The notes: generated from the sequence alone by a model not told the origin. 54,653 bases of DNA from CAIODY01 sp046051225 (GCA_046051225.1 JBJOOR010000018.1:1-54653), one strand, 5' to 3'. Shown: positions 44,391 through 52,024, numbered from the stretch's first letter. Translations and numbers: made by a program.

Positions 44391-44525
44391 GCGCCCAACG
44401 TTTTCGGGCTTTGCGTTCGGGCGGGTTTCGGAGCACAAAGTTTCAAATTATTACAAAAGTTTATTAGAAGCACAAAGCTCCAAGTTTGCACGTCAGCCCG
44501 CCTGACGCAAAACCCATGTTATGCC
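44391..44525 (-). repeat. attC-like site, family C
   Basis: Arms GGGCTTTGCGTTCGGGCGGG and CCCGCCTGACGCAAAACCC pair. Minus strand begins GCATAACATGGG and ends CGTTGGGC, a full match to the R' consensus GTTRRRY. The middle has two AGCACAAAG half-repeats. Confidence 0.82.
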
Positions 44526-44542
44526 TTCGCCCTTCTTTTCTG

Positions 44543-45364
44543 TCAGTATGTATTTGTCCCTGCAATGATAGCTTCATTAATGTTTGAATATAATTGTTCT
44601 GAAAGTCTATCGTAGGTTTCATTGTCTTCTTTGCTGTCGAAGCCCAGGTCGTTCCAAGAACCCATACCACCAAAGACCCAAGCAGAACCAGCAGAAAAAA
44701 TAATCTGTTTTGCTATCAAAGAATACTTGTCAACTGGAATTAAGTCTGTATGATAATAATTGCTTTCAGGAGTTAAACTGTCTAAAGTCAATTTTGCTTT
44801 ATCAAACTGTTCCCCCCAACTTTTTAAGTCTTGTCTAAATGCAAAATCTGCAATTTCAGTCAGTGTCTGCCGAAGTTTCTCTCTTATTTTCTGATTGTCA
44901 ATTTGCAGGTTGCTTATATGTTGCTTCTTTACGGCCATTCCATAATTAACTGTCCAAATTTTTCTGTCAGAAGCGTTTTGGTTTGTAACCTCCCATCTAT
45001 TTGCCCAATAATTTGAATGATTGTCATAAACAGCTTCAATTAACCAACTTCCACCACCACCAATAAGTCCAGCTAATTTATGGTCTTTGGCAAAACTTTG
45101 GTCTTTTGAGTATTCAAAATAAAGACGTAAATGTTTGCAACCGTCACTTTTTAAATATTGAAACCATTCTGTCGGGTTGTTTGCAATTACACTTTCTTTG
45201 GGTTTTAAAAAGAAGAACAGTTTTTTAAATTCACGGAAGTCAACTTTATTACAAAATTGAAATGTTGTGTTTGTAGTATTGAAATCAGTAGGGATTTTTC
45301 TATTTTTCAGAAAGTCATTTCCGAAACCTGTCAATGCAATTATTTGTGCTAATGTTCCTGTCAT
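44543..45364 (-). CDS. Cassette protein of unknown function (273 residues)
   Basis: No signal peptide or membrane segment, so probably cytoplasmic. Visible stretches are FKKLFFFLKPKESVIANNPTEW (about 49-70), LAGLIGGGGSWLIEAVYDN, and a C-terminal IIFSAGSAWVFGGMGSWNDLGF with YDRLSEQLYSNINEAI. The repeated Trp/Gly-rich motifs suggest one compact domain, but I cannot name it. It is the only gene between a family C site (3') and a family D site (5'). The start ATG at 45364 lies about 32 bp inside the cassette edge. Confidence 0.6.
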   Translation of the reverse strand: MTGTLAQIIALTGFGNDFLKNRKIPTDFNTTNTTFQFCNKVDFREFKKLFFFLKPKESVIANNPTEWFQYLKSDGCKHLRLYFEYSKDQSFAKDHKLAGLIGGGGSWLIEAVYDNHSNYWANRWEVTNQNASDRKIWTVNYGMAVKKQHISNLQIDNQKIREKLRQTLTEIADFAFRQDLKSWGEQFDKAKLTLDSLTPESNYYHTDLIPVDKYSLIAKQIIFSAGSAWVFGGMGSWNDLGFDSKEDNETYDRLSEQLYSNINEAIIAGTNTY

Positions 45365-45395
45365 CTTATTTTATTCGTTGTCGTCTTTTAGGGTG

Positions 45396-45531
45396 AGGCA
45401 TAACGTTTTCGGGCTTGGCGAAGGTGGCGATTTTCACCACAAATGTTGATGCGGAGAACCAAACTTTGATTAACCACAAATGTGTCTACGGAGCACTGAA
45501 CCGCCACTTTTGCCAAGCCCGTGTTATGCCT
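45396..45531 (-). repeat. attC-like site, family D (copy 1)
   Basis: Arms CGGGCTTGGCGAAGGTGGCG and CGCCACTTTTGCCAAGCCCG pair well. Minus strand begins AGGCATAACACGGGC and ends CGTTATGCCT, so the two ends are themselves complementary. It directly follows the stop of the VWA gene. Confidence 0.85.
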
Positions 45532-45542
45532 AGTTTTTATTC

Positions 45543-46835
45543 TCATATTTCAATAAACAGTCCTTTTGAAATTTTGAATTTATGTTTTCCGATTTTAATT
45601 TCCTGCCCTTCTTTTAAGTCCATTAAATTAGTAATGTCTTGTTCGATTGTATGAATTGAACCTTTTGTTTTTCTTGCCAAGTCTAAATATTGTTTATTAA
45701 TTCCAAATTGTGTCCCGCAAAGAATAATCTTAATTGGTCGATTAACTTTTGCAAGGAGAGAATAGTCTCGCATATTTGCCCAGTTGTCTGCGATTAGAAT
45801 AATGTCTTTGCTTTTAGGATATTTTTCAATTGCTAATAAAAGTGCTTCAATATCGTTTTCTGGAGAGTCGCCACCGCCACCGCCCCACATACATTTAAAA
45901 GCAACTTTTTCTAAATCATCAAAATTGTCTGCATTGGAAAAATAGATACCACCCGTCTTGCCCGTAATTTTCTTTTCATCGGGTGTCATGTCGCCATCAT
46001 TAAAGAAAACAAAATGCTGAACTTTCTTTTTGTCCATGTTTAATTTATGCCAAATAAAAAGTTGAGCTGAGTAGGGAGACATACTGCCAGTTAAATCACA
46101 ACTAATTAGCATGTCGTTCCAATGTTTATTTCGTTTTAAAACTGTCGAAACAACTGTGTCGGTGAATACATCAGAATAATTAAAGTCTCCTGAACCTGAT
46201 GTGTATGAAGTGTCCGCAACGTCAAATGACATTTCTCCCTCATAACGTGTGCTGTCTGACACAACTCGGTCTAACGTTGATACCAATGATTTACTGTCTG
46301 TCAAAGGTTTAATAAAGGTTAAACGCTCTTTGATATAATCCACTTCTTTTTTCATGCTTTCGGCAGTTGGGGATTCTCTGTAATATATAACCAGTCCATG
46401 AAATAGTTTTTTTGCATCCTCTTCATTTTTCGCAGCAGTTTGCGTTATCACTTTCCAATTAACATCCTCATTTTTTTCGAAAAGCTCAGGCATTACTTTA
46501 TAAATTTCATAAAGCCTTTCAATATTGAATTCGTCTTGCTTGAATTTTTCTTCCTTCTTAAAGCCTGTGTAGATGTATTGAATGTATTTGATTTTTATGT
46601 TTTTTAACTTTTCAAGTTCTTTGGCGTCAACTAATTGATTTGAACCAAAGTCGAACCGAACTGTTGCAATATTTACTTGGTCAATCGTGTCTATTTTGTA
46701 ATTAGGAACTGTCTCCGGATTTGCTAAAATGCTCAAAAACATTTCGTCCAGGTCGTTTGGTGTTTTGTCCTGCCGACAAGATTGAAAAGAAAAAATAGTT
46801 GCAAAAATTAGAATGATTGTCTTTATGTGTCTCAT
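45543..46835 (-). CDS. Lipoprotein with VWA-like domain
   Basis: The ATG at 46835 (MRHIKTIILIFATIFSFQSC) gives a lipoprotein signal with Cys20; an in-frame ATG at 46853 lies inside the attC-like end. The ~430-residue protein has a helical N-terminal half, then a von Willebrand A-like domain (about 225-430) with a MIDAS-type DLTGSMS, followed by VQHFVFFNDGD, GGGGGDSPENDIEALLLAIEKYP and IILIADN. VWA domains bind proteins through a metal ion. GGDSPEND at the second MIDAS position is well preserved. Probably a periplasm-facing or surface binding protein; partner unknown. Confidence 0.75.
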   Translation of the reverse strand: MRHIKTIILIFATIFSFQSCRQDKTPNDLDEMFLSILANPETVPNYKIDTIDQVNIATVRFDFGSNQLVDAKELEKLKNIKIKYIQYIYTGFKKEEKFKQDEFNIERLYEIYKVMPELFEKNEDVNWKVITQTAAKNEEDAKKLFHGLVIYYRESPTAESMKKEVDYIKERLTFIKPLTDSKSLVSTLDRVVSDSTRYEGEMSFDVADTSYTSGSGDFNYSDVFTDTVVSTVLKRNKHWNDMLISCDLTGSMSPYSAQLFIWHKLNMDKKKVQHFVFFNDGDMTPDEKKITGKTGGIYFSNADNFDDLEKVAFKCMWGGGGGDSPENDIEALLLAIEKYPKSKDIILIADNWANMRDYSLLAKVNRPIKIILCGTQFGINKQYLDLARKTKGSIHTIEQDITNLMDLKEGQEIKIGKHKFKISKGLFIEI

Positions 46836-46847
46836 GTTTTTAAAATT

Positions 46848-46999
46848 AGGCATAACGAAGAAGGGATTAAAGAAGTTTTAAAAAGAAGGGGTTAGAAGCA
46901 CCACTGTTCGTTAACGCACCACTGCCTGTTAGAAGCATAACTGTTTGATTACCGAACAAAGCCCTTCTTTTTAAAATTTCTTTTAATCTTATGTTAGCT
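46848..46999 (-). repeat. attC-like site, family B (copy 2)
   Basis: Almost identical to 41877-42036, with the same GAAGGGATTAAAG arms and the three-unit GCACCACTG loop. Minus strand ends CGTTATGCCTAA, whose ATG is in frame with the VWA gene. The following 70 bp (to about 47068) also match sequence after copy 1. Confidence 0.78.
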
Positions 47000-47090
47000 G
47001 CTGCCGTGCTGTTCGTCCGAAGCACTGCTGTTTGAAGTTCCGACAAAGTTTGTTCAAGGCGATTTACATTCATTGCTCTGTCATTTGATG
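47000..47090. other. Spacer between family B site and macro-domain gene
   Basis: Short non-coding stretch ending CAAAGTTTGTTCAAGGCGATTTACA, a string shared with 42076-42101 and partly with 39600-39622. It is the 3' tail of the three-gene cassette. Confidence 0.5.
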
Positions 47091-47636
47091 TTAGCTCGTT
47101 GGATGCACTTCGGGTGATGGCTTGTCGTTATGAAGCAGTGCTTGATAAATATCATAATTCTCTTGGTCAAAGCACACGAAGATTACATCTTTAATTGTGT
47201 GGTCAGGTTTCAAATAGTCAAGAACCGTTGATAGTGCAATGTTAGCGGCTCTGTCTTTTGGGAAATGATAAACACCTGTGCTAATATTTGGAAAAGAAAT
47301 TGTCTCAACCTTATTGTCAATCGCTAATTGCAAGCTGTTACGATATGCGTTTGATAAAAACTGTTCTTCGTTTTCTTTTCCTCCATTCCAAATTGGTCCA
47401 ACGGTATGAATGACAAACTTTGCAGGCAAGTTGCCAGCAGTTGTAATAACTGCCTCACCAACTTTACAACCTCCTTGTTTGTCTCGGATTTTTATACACT
47501 CTTCTAAAATGGTCTTTCCACCTTCACGGTGAATTGCACCGTCAACACCACCGCCACCAAGCAAAGATGTGTTTGCTGCGTTTACGATTGCATCAACTTT
47601 AATTTTGGTGATGTCACCTTGAATTACTTTTATCAT
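47091..47636 (-). CDS. Macro-domain ADP-ribose hydrolase (YmdB/MacroD-like)
   Basis: 181 residues, essentially one macro domain: GDITKIKVDAIVNAANTSLLGGGGVDGAIH (spans residues 6-35) supplies the catalytic and ADP-ribose-binding loops, followed by AVITTAGNLPAKFVIHTVGP and FPNISTGVYHFP for the phosphate loop. Members remove ADP-ribose from proteins, nucleic acids or O-acetyl-ADP-ribose. It is the last gene of a three-gene operon, 4 bp after a HYD1-type ART-like gene. As in DarTG, where a macro protein reverses an ART toxin, it is a plausible immunity or reset enzyme (inference). Confidence 0.88.
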   Translation of the reverse strand: MIKVIQGDITKIKVDAIVNAANTSLLGGGGVDGAIHREGGKTILEECIKIRDKQGGCKVGEAVITTAGNLPAKFVIHTVGPIWNGGKENEEQFLSNAYRNSLQLAIDNKVETISFPNISTGVYHFPKDRAANIALSTVLDYLKPDHTIKDVIFVCFDQENYDIYQALLHNDKPSPEVHPTS

Positions 47637-47640
47637 ATTT

Positions 47641-48096
47641 TTATTCTGTTAGTGCCAAAAGCCCTAAACCAATAAGAGCAATAACTCCGTATGTGTTCCA
47701 GGGATTTCGGGGTTTGAAAACTTGTTTTTTATATCCGTGTGAAATAAACCGAATTGCTTGTCGTCCATTATTGTCAAAGGTATAAGTTAAGTTCAACTTA
47801 ATTATTCTTTCCTTGACTGTTTCCATTCTCATTCTGTAAACATTAGGTCTGCAATACTGAAGCAAGCTGTCATCAATTTCAAATGCAATGAAGCGTTTGC
47901 TTTTTGTTGGCTCTGGTCGCATCCAAAGTGATTGATGCAAATCCTCATCAGGAGTTGTGTCGGGATGCAGGTCAGTAAAATACCAACCCTCACCAAATGC
48001 TGTGTCCATTTGAGGATTTAGGTAAGAAGGATGAAAGTCGTTTGAGTTAATTATTAGCGTCAAACTTTCGTGGGATGTGTAGTGATATACAACCAT
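47641..48096 (-). CDS. HYD1-type ADP-ribosyltransferase-like protein with C-terminal membrane helix
   Basis: 151 residues. The N-terminus MVVYHYTSHESLTLIINSNDFHPSYL, then TAFGEGWYFTDLHPD, is the pattern of the HYD1-signature ART family (PF15633-like): HYT at the NAD site, a spaced GxGxYFTDL strand, and a third strand RFIAFEIDDSLLQYC. The catalytic third residue is not certain. A basic stretch precedes a hydrophobic tail (about 133-149, YGVIALIGLGLLAL) that could anchor it in the membrane. It starts one base after the stop of the macro-TM gene (TAATATG) and ends 4 bp before the YmdB-like gene, so the three are translationally linked. Confidence 0.72.
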   Translation of the reverse strand: MVVYHYTSHESLTLIINSNDFHPSYLNPQMDTAFGEGWYFTDLHPDTTPDEDLHQSLWMRPEPTKSKRFIAFEIDDSLLQYCRPNVYRMRMETVKERIIKLNLTYTFDNNGRQAIRFISHGYKKQVFKPRNPWNTYGVIALIGLGLLALTE

Positions 48097-48097
48097 A

Positions 48098-48946
48098 TTA
48101 AAAACTGTTTAAAAAACTTGCATTGATTTTTTTGCTGTCATTTTCTCTGACAAAAATAAATACATTCTTTGGGTGATGGAATTTTTTTGAGTGAAACTTA
48201 ATACACAAGATTAAAAGATTTAGTGCCTCGGTAATTTCTAACCCTGCATGTCCACTACCAATGATAGGAATAAAGAAAGTTGAAATTCTTTGGTCTGCTG
48301 TCTGCTGAAATAAATTGTAAATGGTGTTGCTTATGATTGCAGGGTCTGTATGAAAACCTTGTCCTGTGTTTCTAACTGACGAAGCAACTAAAATTACTTT
48401 TGCTCTGATACTAAATTCTTCTGGTAGAATTAGAACTGTTGAAGGAGCATAGTGAATTCCTTCGACTGGTTGAAGGTTTTTAGATTTTAAAATTGCTTTA
48501 AGTTTCTGATTGAATTGAGGGATTTTTTCTGAATGATGTTTATTGAAAAAAGCACCTAAAGCAGTTTTGTTATCAGTTACGCAATCGTCTACGAAACTTG
48601 TGTTTGCAGGAAGAACAAAGGCACAATCGTTTGTCAAATTTTCTGCGTCTTGTATATCGGCAATCTTAATTGTCAGCGTAGTTGAATTGAATTTTAGAGT
48701 TGTTTTGTCCTTTAATTTTTTACTTTTTCTCTCTGTCAGAGCAAAATACAAAACAAGTCCTCCACCAATAAAGCAAACGCCAAAATAAAATATTATCCAG
48801 TTAGGTGTCGCTGTTGGAAAGTGAAACCCTTTGTCATAAGTTGTGAAAGAAAAACCAACAGCAAGCAATCCCAAAAAGATTACAAAATGAGGTAATCTCT
48901 CAAGTGTCTGTCCTAATACTTTTTTGCCTTCGTCTAAAAGTCCCAT
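48098..48946 (-). CDS. Two-TM protein with ThsA/DUF6430-like macro domain
   Basis: 282 residues: two membrane helices (about 19-37 and 49-70), then a cytoplasmic macro-like domain from about 95. Key stretches are CAFVLPANTSFVDDCVTDNKTALGAFF (spans about 108-134), STVLILP, KVILVASSVRNTGQGFHTDP and FFIPIIGSGHAGLEITEALNLL, equivalent to the macro nucleotide loop and phosphate loop. The 2TM-macro layout is that of type II Thoeris ThsA effectors, which bind an ADP-ribose-derived signal and attack the membrane. No TIR gene follows; a HYD1-type ART-like gene does. Assignment to that family is by motif memory, so moderate. Confidence 0.68.
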   Translation of the reverse strand: MGLLDEGKKVLGQTLERLPHFVIFLGLLAVGFSFTTYDKGFHFPTATPNWIIFYFGVCFIGGGLVLYFALTERKSKKLKDKTTLKFNSTTLTIKIADIQDAENLTNDCAFVLPANTSFVDDCVTDNKTALGAFFNKHHSEKIPQFNQKLKAILKSKNLQPVEGIHYAPSTVLILPEEFSIRAKVILVASSVRNTGQGFHTDPAIISNTIYNLFQQTADQRISTFFIPIIGSGHAGLEITEALNLLILCIKFHSKKFHHPKNVFIFVRENDSKKINASFLNSF

Positions 48947-49004
48947 CGGTTATTTTTTGTTCTTGTTATTGGTTTTAAAAATGTTCGTTCAATGCTCGTC
49001 AGTT

Positions 49005-49012
49005 CAAAGTTA
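49005..49012 (-). promoter_or_regulatory. Cassette-edge -7-like box TAACTTTG (macro/ART cassette)
   Basis: Minus strand reads GGGGACACTGCTAACTTTGAACTGA about 20-45 bp inside the site at 49031, 58 bp before the operon start; exact TAnnTTTG. Confidence 0.5.
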
Positions 49013-49030
49013 GCAGTGTCCCCAACGGTG

Positions 49031-49166
49031 GCAGCTAACGTTTTCGGGCTTGGCGAAGGTGGCGATTTTCACCACAAATGTTGATGCGGAGAAACAAACT
49101 TTGATTAACCACAAATGTGTCTGCGGAGCACTGAACCGCCACTTTTGCCAAACCCGTGTTATCGGT
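49031..49166 (-). repeat. attC-like site, family D (copy 2)
   Basis: Nearly identical to 45396-45531 (GGCTTGGCGAAGGTGGCG / CGCCACTTTTGCCAA). Minus strand begins CCGATAACACGGG and ends CGTTAGCTGCC. The core-distal bases differ from copy 1, as expected if they belong to different neighbouring cassettes. Confidence 0.85.
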
Positions 49167-49207
49167 TCGGGCTTTCTTTCGGCCAATGTTGTCCAATCCT
49201 TGTCCTT

Positions 49208-49969
49208 TCATGTAAAACTTACTTTGGTCTGAAATTTAGCAATCAAAAAGTCGCCAACTATGCATGGGTTGTCTTGTCGGACAGCAATAACAGAGGCGGT
49301 GTCAAAAATTCCCATGTCCTCCTTTTTGTCGTTGTGAAGTCTGAGTTTTCTTCTTAACCCGAATAAAACAAACCCCATTTGTCGTAGTTTTTCTATTTCG
49401 TCATTAAGGCGAAGTCCCCACTTTGCAACTTCCGCAAAACCAATATCAGATATAATGTCACCATAATCTTTTAGTTCTTCAAACAGTCCACCAACTTCAT
49501 TTGCTTCGTCTTCCGTTTTTAGTTCGTCATGGTTAAAGTCAAACATGTGCGAACCATTAATGATGTCAACCAATTGTTTACCTGAAGTTATTTTTGGCAA
49601 ACTCTTTATGTTCTGTTTGTCATTAGCAAAAGCAGTTGCATCTCTTTCAAGCGTTGTCCTTACCCAAGTTTCGTGAACCGTTTTAAATAAACGTAACTTG
49701 TCAGCAGTATAAATGTCCGTAAGTTCATCAACACGTTTATGGTCGTTTGCACAAAGTAAGAACAAGTTGTCGTAGCCGTCATAATCCCCTACAAACTCAA
49801 CTTCGCCTCTCGGCCCTTTTCCTTTTTCAGAAACAATGTGACACTCTTCTCCTATGATTAAATTCTCTGTAATACCGTCTGTTTCTTGAACCAACTCAAT
49901 TCGGCACAACAAACATCGGTTACCCGACTTTGCCCATAATGTTTTTCGTGTCTTGTCTGTTATGCTCAT
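49208..49969 (-). CDS. HNH endonuclease-domain protein
   Basis: 253 residues. The HNH finger is at the N-terminus: CLLC (residues about 19-22), EECHIV as the His strand, then NLFLLCANDHKRVD as the N/H helix with the second zinc Cys. A helical C-terminal part (about 110-253, with FDFNHDELKTEDEANEVGGLFEELKDYGDI) has no named match and may sense or bind a partner. Solo HNH proteins with such extensions occur in phage-defence loci. It is a single-gene cassette immediately upstream of the ART/macro cassette's family D site. Confidence 0.78.
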   Translation of the reverse strand: MSITDKTRKTLWAKSGNRCLLCRIELVQETDGITENLIIGEECHIVSEKGKGPRGEVEFVGDYDGYDNLFLLCANDHKRVDELTDIYTADKLRLFKTVHETWVRTTLERDATAFANDKQNIKSLPKITSGKQLVDIINGSHMFDFNHDELKTEDEANEVGGLFEELKDYGDIISDIGFAEVAKWGLRLNDEIEKLRQMGFVLFGLRRKLRLHNDKKEDMGIFDTASVIAVRQDNPCIVGDFLIAKFQTKVSFT

Positions 49970-50027
49970 TATTTTATCTGTCAGTTTTTTGTAGTCTGTT
50001 TCAAGTTAGCACGGTCGTCATAGCCTG

Positions 50028-50180
50028 ACCGATAACGAAGAAGGGATTAAAGAAGTTTTAAAAAGAAGGGATTAGAAGCACCACTGTTCGTTAACGCACC
50101 ACTGTTTGTTAGAAGCACAACTGTTTGATTACCGAACAAAGCCCTTCTTTTTAAAATTTCTTTTAATCTTATGTTACCTG
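50028..50180 (-). repeat. attC-like site, family B (copy 3)
   Basis: Same arms and three-unit loop as at 41877 and 46848. Minus strand begins GGTAACATAAG and ends CGTTATCGG. The stretch to 50298 (CGTCCGAAGCCGTCAAGCCCGAAGTCCGCACC and onward) carries decayed repeat units and no real gene. Confidence 0.78.
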
Positions 50181-50298
50181 CATGTGCTGCTGTTCGTCCG
50201 AAGCCGTCAAGCCCGAAGTCCGCACCACTGCTTGTTAGAAGTTCGTTATCGTGTCGTTTGAAATGTGTCATAGAGATTACTTCTTGATTTGTCATAAG

Positions 50299-50874
50299 TC
50301 AGTTAGCCAATTGTTTACTTACTATTTTTCTTAATTGCGGAACAACTTCTAATTCAAACCACGGATTTTTTTTCTGCCAAATTTTATTTCTAGGTGATGG
50401 ATGAACCAAAGGTAAATATTGTGGTAAAAACTCTTTGTAGCTTTTCACATTTTCTGTCAAGGTCGGCTTGAAATTTTCTCCTAAATAAAATTTTTGTGAA
50501 TACTGTCCAATAAGCAAAGTGAGTCTTACACTTTTCATTTTCGCCAATAGTTGATGATGCCAAAGTGGTGCACATTCAGGTCTTGGCGGCAAGTCTCCTG
50601 TTGCACTTTTTCCTGGATAGCAAAAACCCATCGGCATCAGTCCAAACAACTTTGTGTCGTAAAATTGTTCCTTGTCAACGCCAAGCCATCTACGCAATTC
50701 ATTTCCACTTTGGTCGTCCCAAGGAATTCCGCTATCATGAACTTTCTGTCCGGGTGCTTGTCCAATTATTAAAATTTTGCAGTCCTTACTTACAGCAAGA
50801 ATTGGTCGTGGCGAATTAGGCAGAAAAGATTTACAAATCGTGCAAGCTGTTATTTCGGTTATTAATTTTTTCAT
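50299..50874 (-). CDS. Uracil-DNA glycosylase family protein
   Basis: 191 residues of the UDG superfamily. Motif 1 is ILIIGQAPGQKVHDSGIPWDD, with a nearby LRRWLGV; motif 2 is LVHPSPRN, with the His that stabilises the flipped base. CTICK near the N-terminus (Cys11 and Cys14) recalls iron-sulfur UDGs but only two such Cys are obvious. The superfamily cuts uracil or damaged bases from DNA; some bacterial defence genes use it against phages with modified DNA. A minus-strand TAACTTTG lies only 4 bp before the start, so the transcript might be nearly leaderless, or a degenerate box at about 50904 may serve. Confidence 0.8.
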   Translation of the reverse strand: MKKLITEITACTICKSFLPNSPRPILAVSKDCKILIIGQAPGQKVHDSGIPWDDQSGNELRRWLGVDKEQFYDTKLFGLMPMGFCYPGKSATGDLPPRPECAPLWHHQLLAKMKSVRLTLLIGQYSQKFYLGENFKPTLTENVKSYKEFLPQYLPLVHPSPRNKIWQKKNPWFELEVVPQLRKIVSKQLAN

Positions 50875-50878
50875 TTGT

Positions 50879-50886
50879 CAAAGTTA
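50879..50886 (-). promoter_or_regulatory. TAACTTTG box abutting the UDG-family start
   Basis: Exact TAnnTTTG on the minus strand but only 4 bp from the ATG at 50874. A variant TAACTTGA of the cassette-edge string is further upstream at about 50903-50910. Confidence 0.35.
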
Positions 50887-50928
50887 ATTTCTTGCAGTCA
50901 GTTTCAAGTTAGCAGTGTCCCCAAGCAT

Positions 50929-51066
50929 TGCAGGTAACGTTTCTGGGCTTTGCTGCATGGGCGGCTTGGTGTTCCGTCTGCCGTCTGCCTGCACAAAGGT
51001 AGTAGAAACCACTACAAGTTGGCGTTGCCCGTCAACCGCCTATGAAGCAAGCCCATGTTGGCGGCA
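50929..51066 (-). repeat. attC-like site, family A (copy 3)
   Basis: Same arms as copy 2 (GGGCTTTGCTGCATGGGCGG / CCGCCTATGAAGCAAGCCC). Minus strand begins GCCAACATGGG and ends CGTTACCTGC. It lies directly 3' of the Abi-alpha gene, whose stop is at 51072. Confidence 0.82.
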
Positions 51067-51071
51067 GTATT

Positions 51072-51854
51072 TTAGCTTTTGCATACTTTAATAAATTTGT
51101 CCCCAATGGATGTAAAAATAAAGTTGTCGTTATTATAAACACTTACATCAACATCAATTCCGTCATCGTCTGGGTCATAAGAAGATTTAGAAGCGTTCAC
51201 TTCAACGTCCGTTTCCCACTTTAATAAACCAAGTGCAATTAAATTAGAAATACTAAACTCTAATTCGGGAATTGGGATATTTATATCTGTTGACACTTTG
51301 GAAATGTTAAATACAAAGCTGTCAAGTGAATATGTCTCTGGTTGTTTTGGAGGGTCTTTAAAAAGTGATGGGTGCTGCTTGCTCATTTTTTCAAATGTTT
51401 TAACTGCATCATTATATTGCTTAACTCGTCTAAACGATAGTATTTCATGCAGCTTGTCAAGTAGTTTTGCCTCTTCTGACGATAGTCTATTTAATATTGT
51501 CATTGAGTTTTGCTGAAAAACAACATCTTTGTTTCCACCTAAAATATGAGCAATTAAATTTGACCATTTATCTTGAAGGTTTTCTTCTTCTTCAAGTGAA
51601 CTAAATTCAATTAAAGGAGCTAAAACTTTCAATGAAATTTGTTTTGGAGAAATGTTGTTTTGCTTTAACTTCTCTTGTGCTTTTGTGAATATATTTATTT
51701 GGTTGTTGAATCTTCTTAATTTTACTTGGTCAGCAATTAGTCCGCCTATTTCTTCAAAAGATGGTCCAAAAAGCGTCTTTAAAAGTTGTTCACTTTTGTC
51801 TAACACCTGTTTAGGAATATTCAGTCCGTCTATTATTTTTTCAATGTCTGCCAT
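51072..51854 (-). CDS. Abi-alpha / DUF4393 family protein
   Basis: 260 residues. The stretch LFGPSFEEIGGLIADQVKLRRFNNQINIFTKAQEKL (spans about 28-63) and SLEEEENLQDKWSNLIAHIL are the signature of the DUF4393 family, called Abi-alpha. Members are suspected abortive-infection or phage-exclusion proteins. The C-terminal half (about 150-260) has a helical linker and a short winged-helix-like segment ISNLIALGLLKWETDVEV before a Asp-rich strand (YDPDDDGIDVDVSVY). A single-gene cassette with no partner gene. Confidence 0.78.
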   Translation of the reverse strand: MADIEKIIDGLNIPKQVLDKSEQLLKTLFGPSFEEIGGLIADQVKLRRFNNQINIFTKAQEKLKQNNISPKQISLKVLAPLIEFSSLEEEENLQDKWSNLIAHILGGNKDVVFQQNSMTILNRLSSEEAKLLDKLHEILSFRRVKQYNDAVKTFEKMSKQHPSLFKDPPKQPETYSLDSFVFNISKVSTDINIPIPELEFSISNLIALGLLKWETDVEVNASKSSYDPDDDGIDVDVSVYNNDNFIFTSIGDKFIKVCKS

Positions 51855-51888
51855 AATTTTTTTTTATGTAAAAGGTGTCAATAATATT

Positions 51889-52024
51889 GCCGCCAACGTT
51901 TTGGGGGTTTGCGATGGCGGGGTTTATTAGCACTAAACTTTATTCGGAGAACTGAACTTCCACCTTGCACAAATGTGTCTGCGAAGCACGGAACCCCCGC
52001 TATCGCAAACCCCTTGTTAGCGGT
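51889..52024 (-). repeat. attC-like site, family E
   Basis: Arms GGGGGTTTGCGATGGCGGGG and CCCCCGCTATCGCAAACCCC pair with one mismatch and a bulge. Minus strand begins CCGCTAACAAGGGG and ends CGTTGGCGGC. It follows the stop of the EEP gene by 18 bp. Confidence 0.83.

Noticed and set aside
46867..47073. 68-residue minus-strand ORF
   Set aside because: It lies almost wholly in the family B attC-like site; the same frame reappears in copy 3, and its codons come from the repeat arms.
47091..48946. Canonical DarTG or type II Thoeris
   Set aside because: The ART-like protein has the HYD1 pattern rather than the DarT pattern, the macro protein lacks the DarG C-terminal domain, and no TIR domain is present.
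50047..50295. 82-residue minus-strand ORF (MTNQEVISMTHFKRHDNE...)
   Set aside because: Its C-terminal half is the family B attC-like site and its first part is decayed repeat. No protein family is evident.
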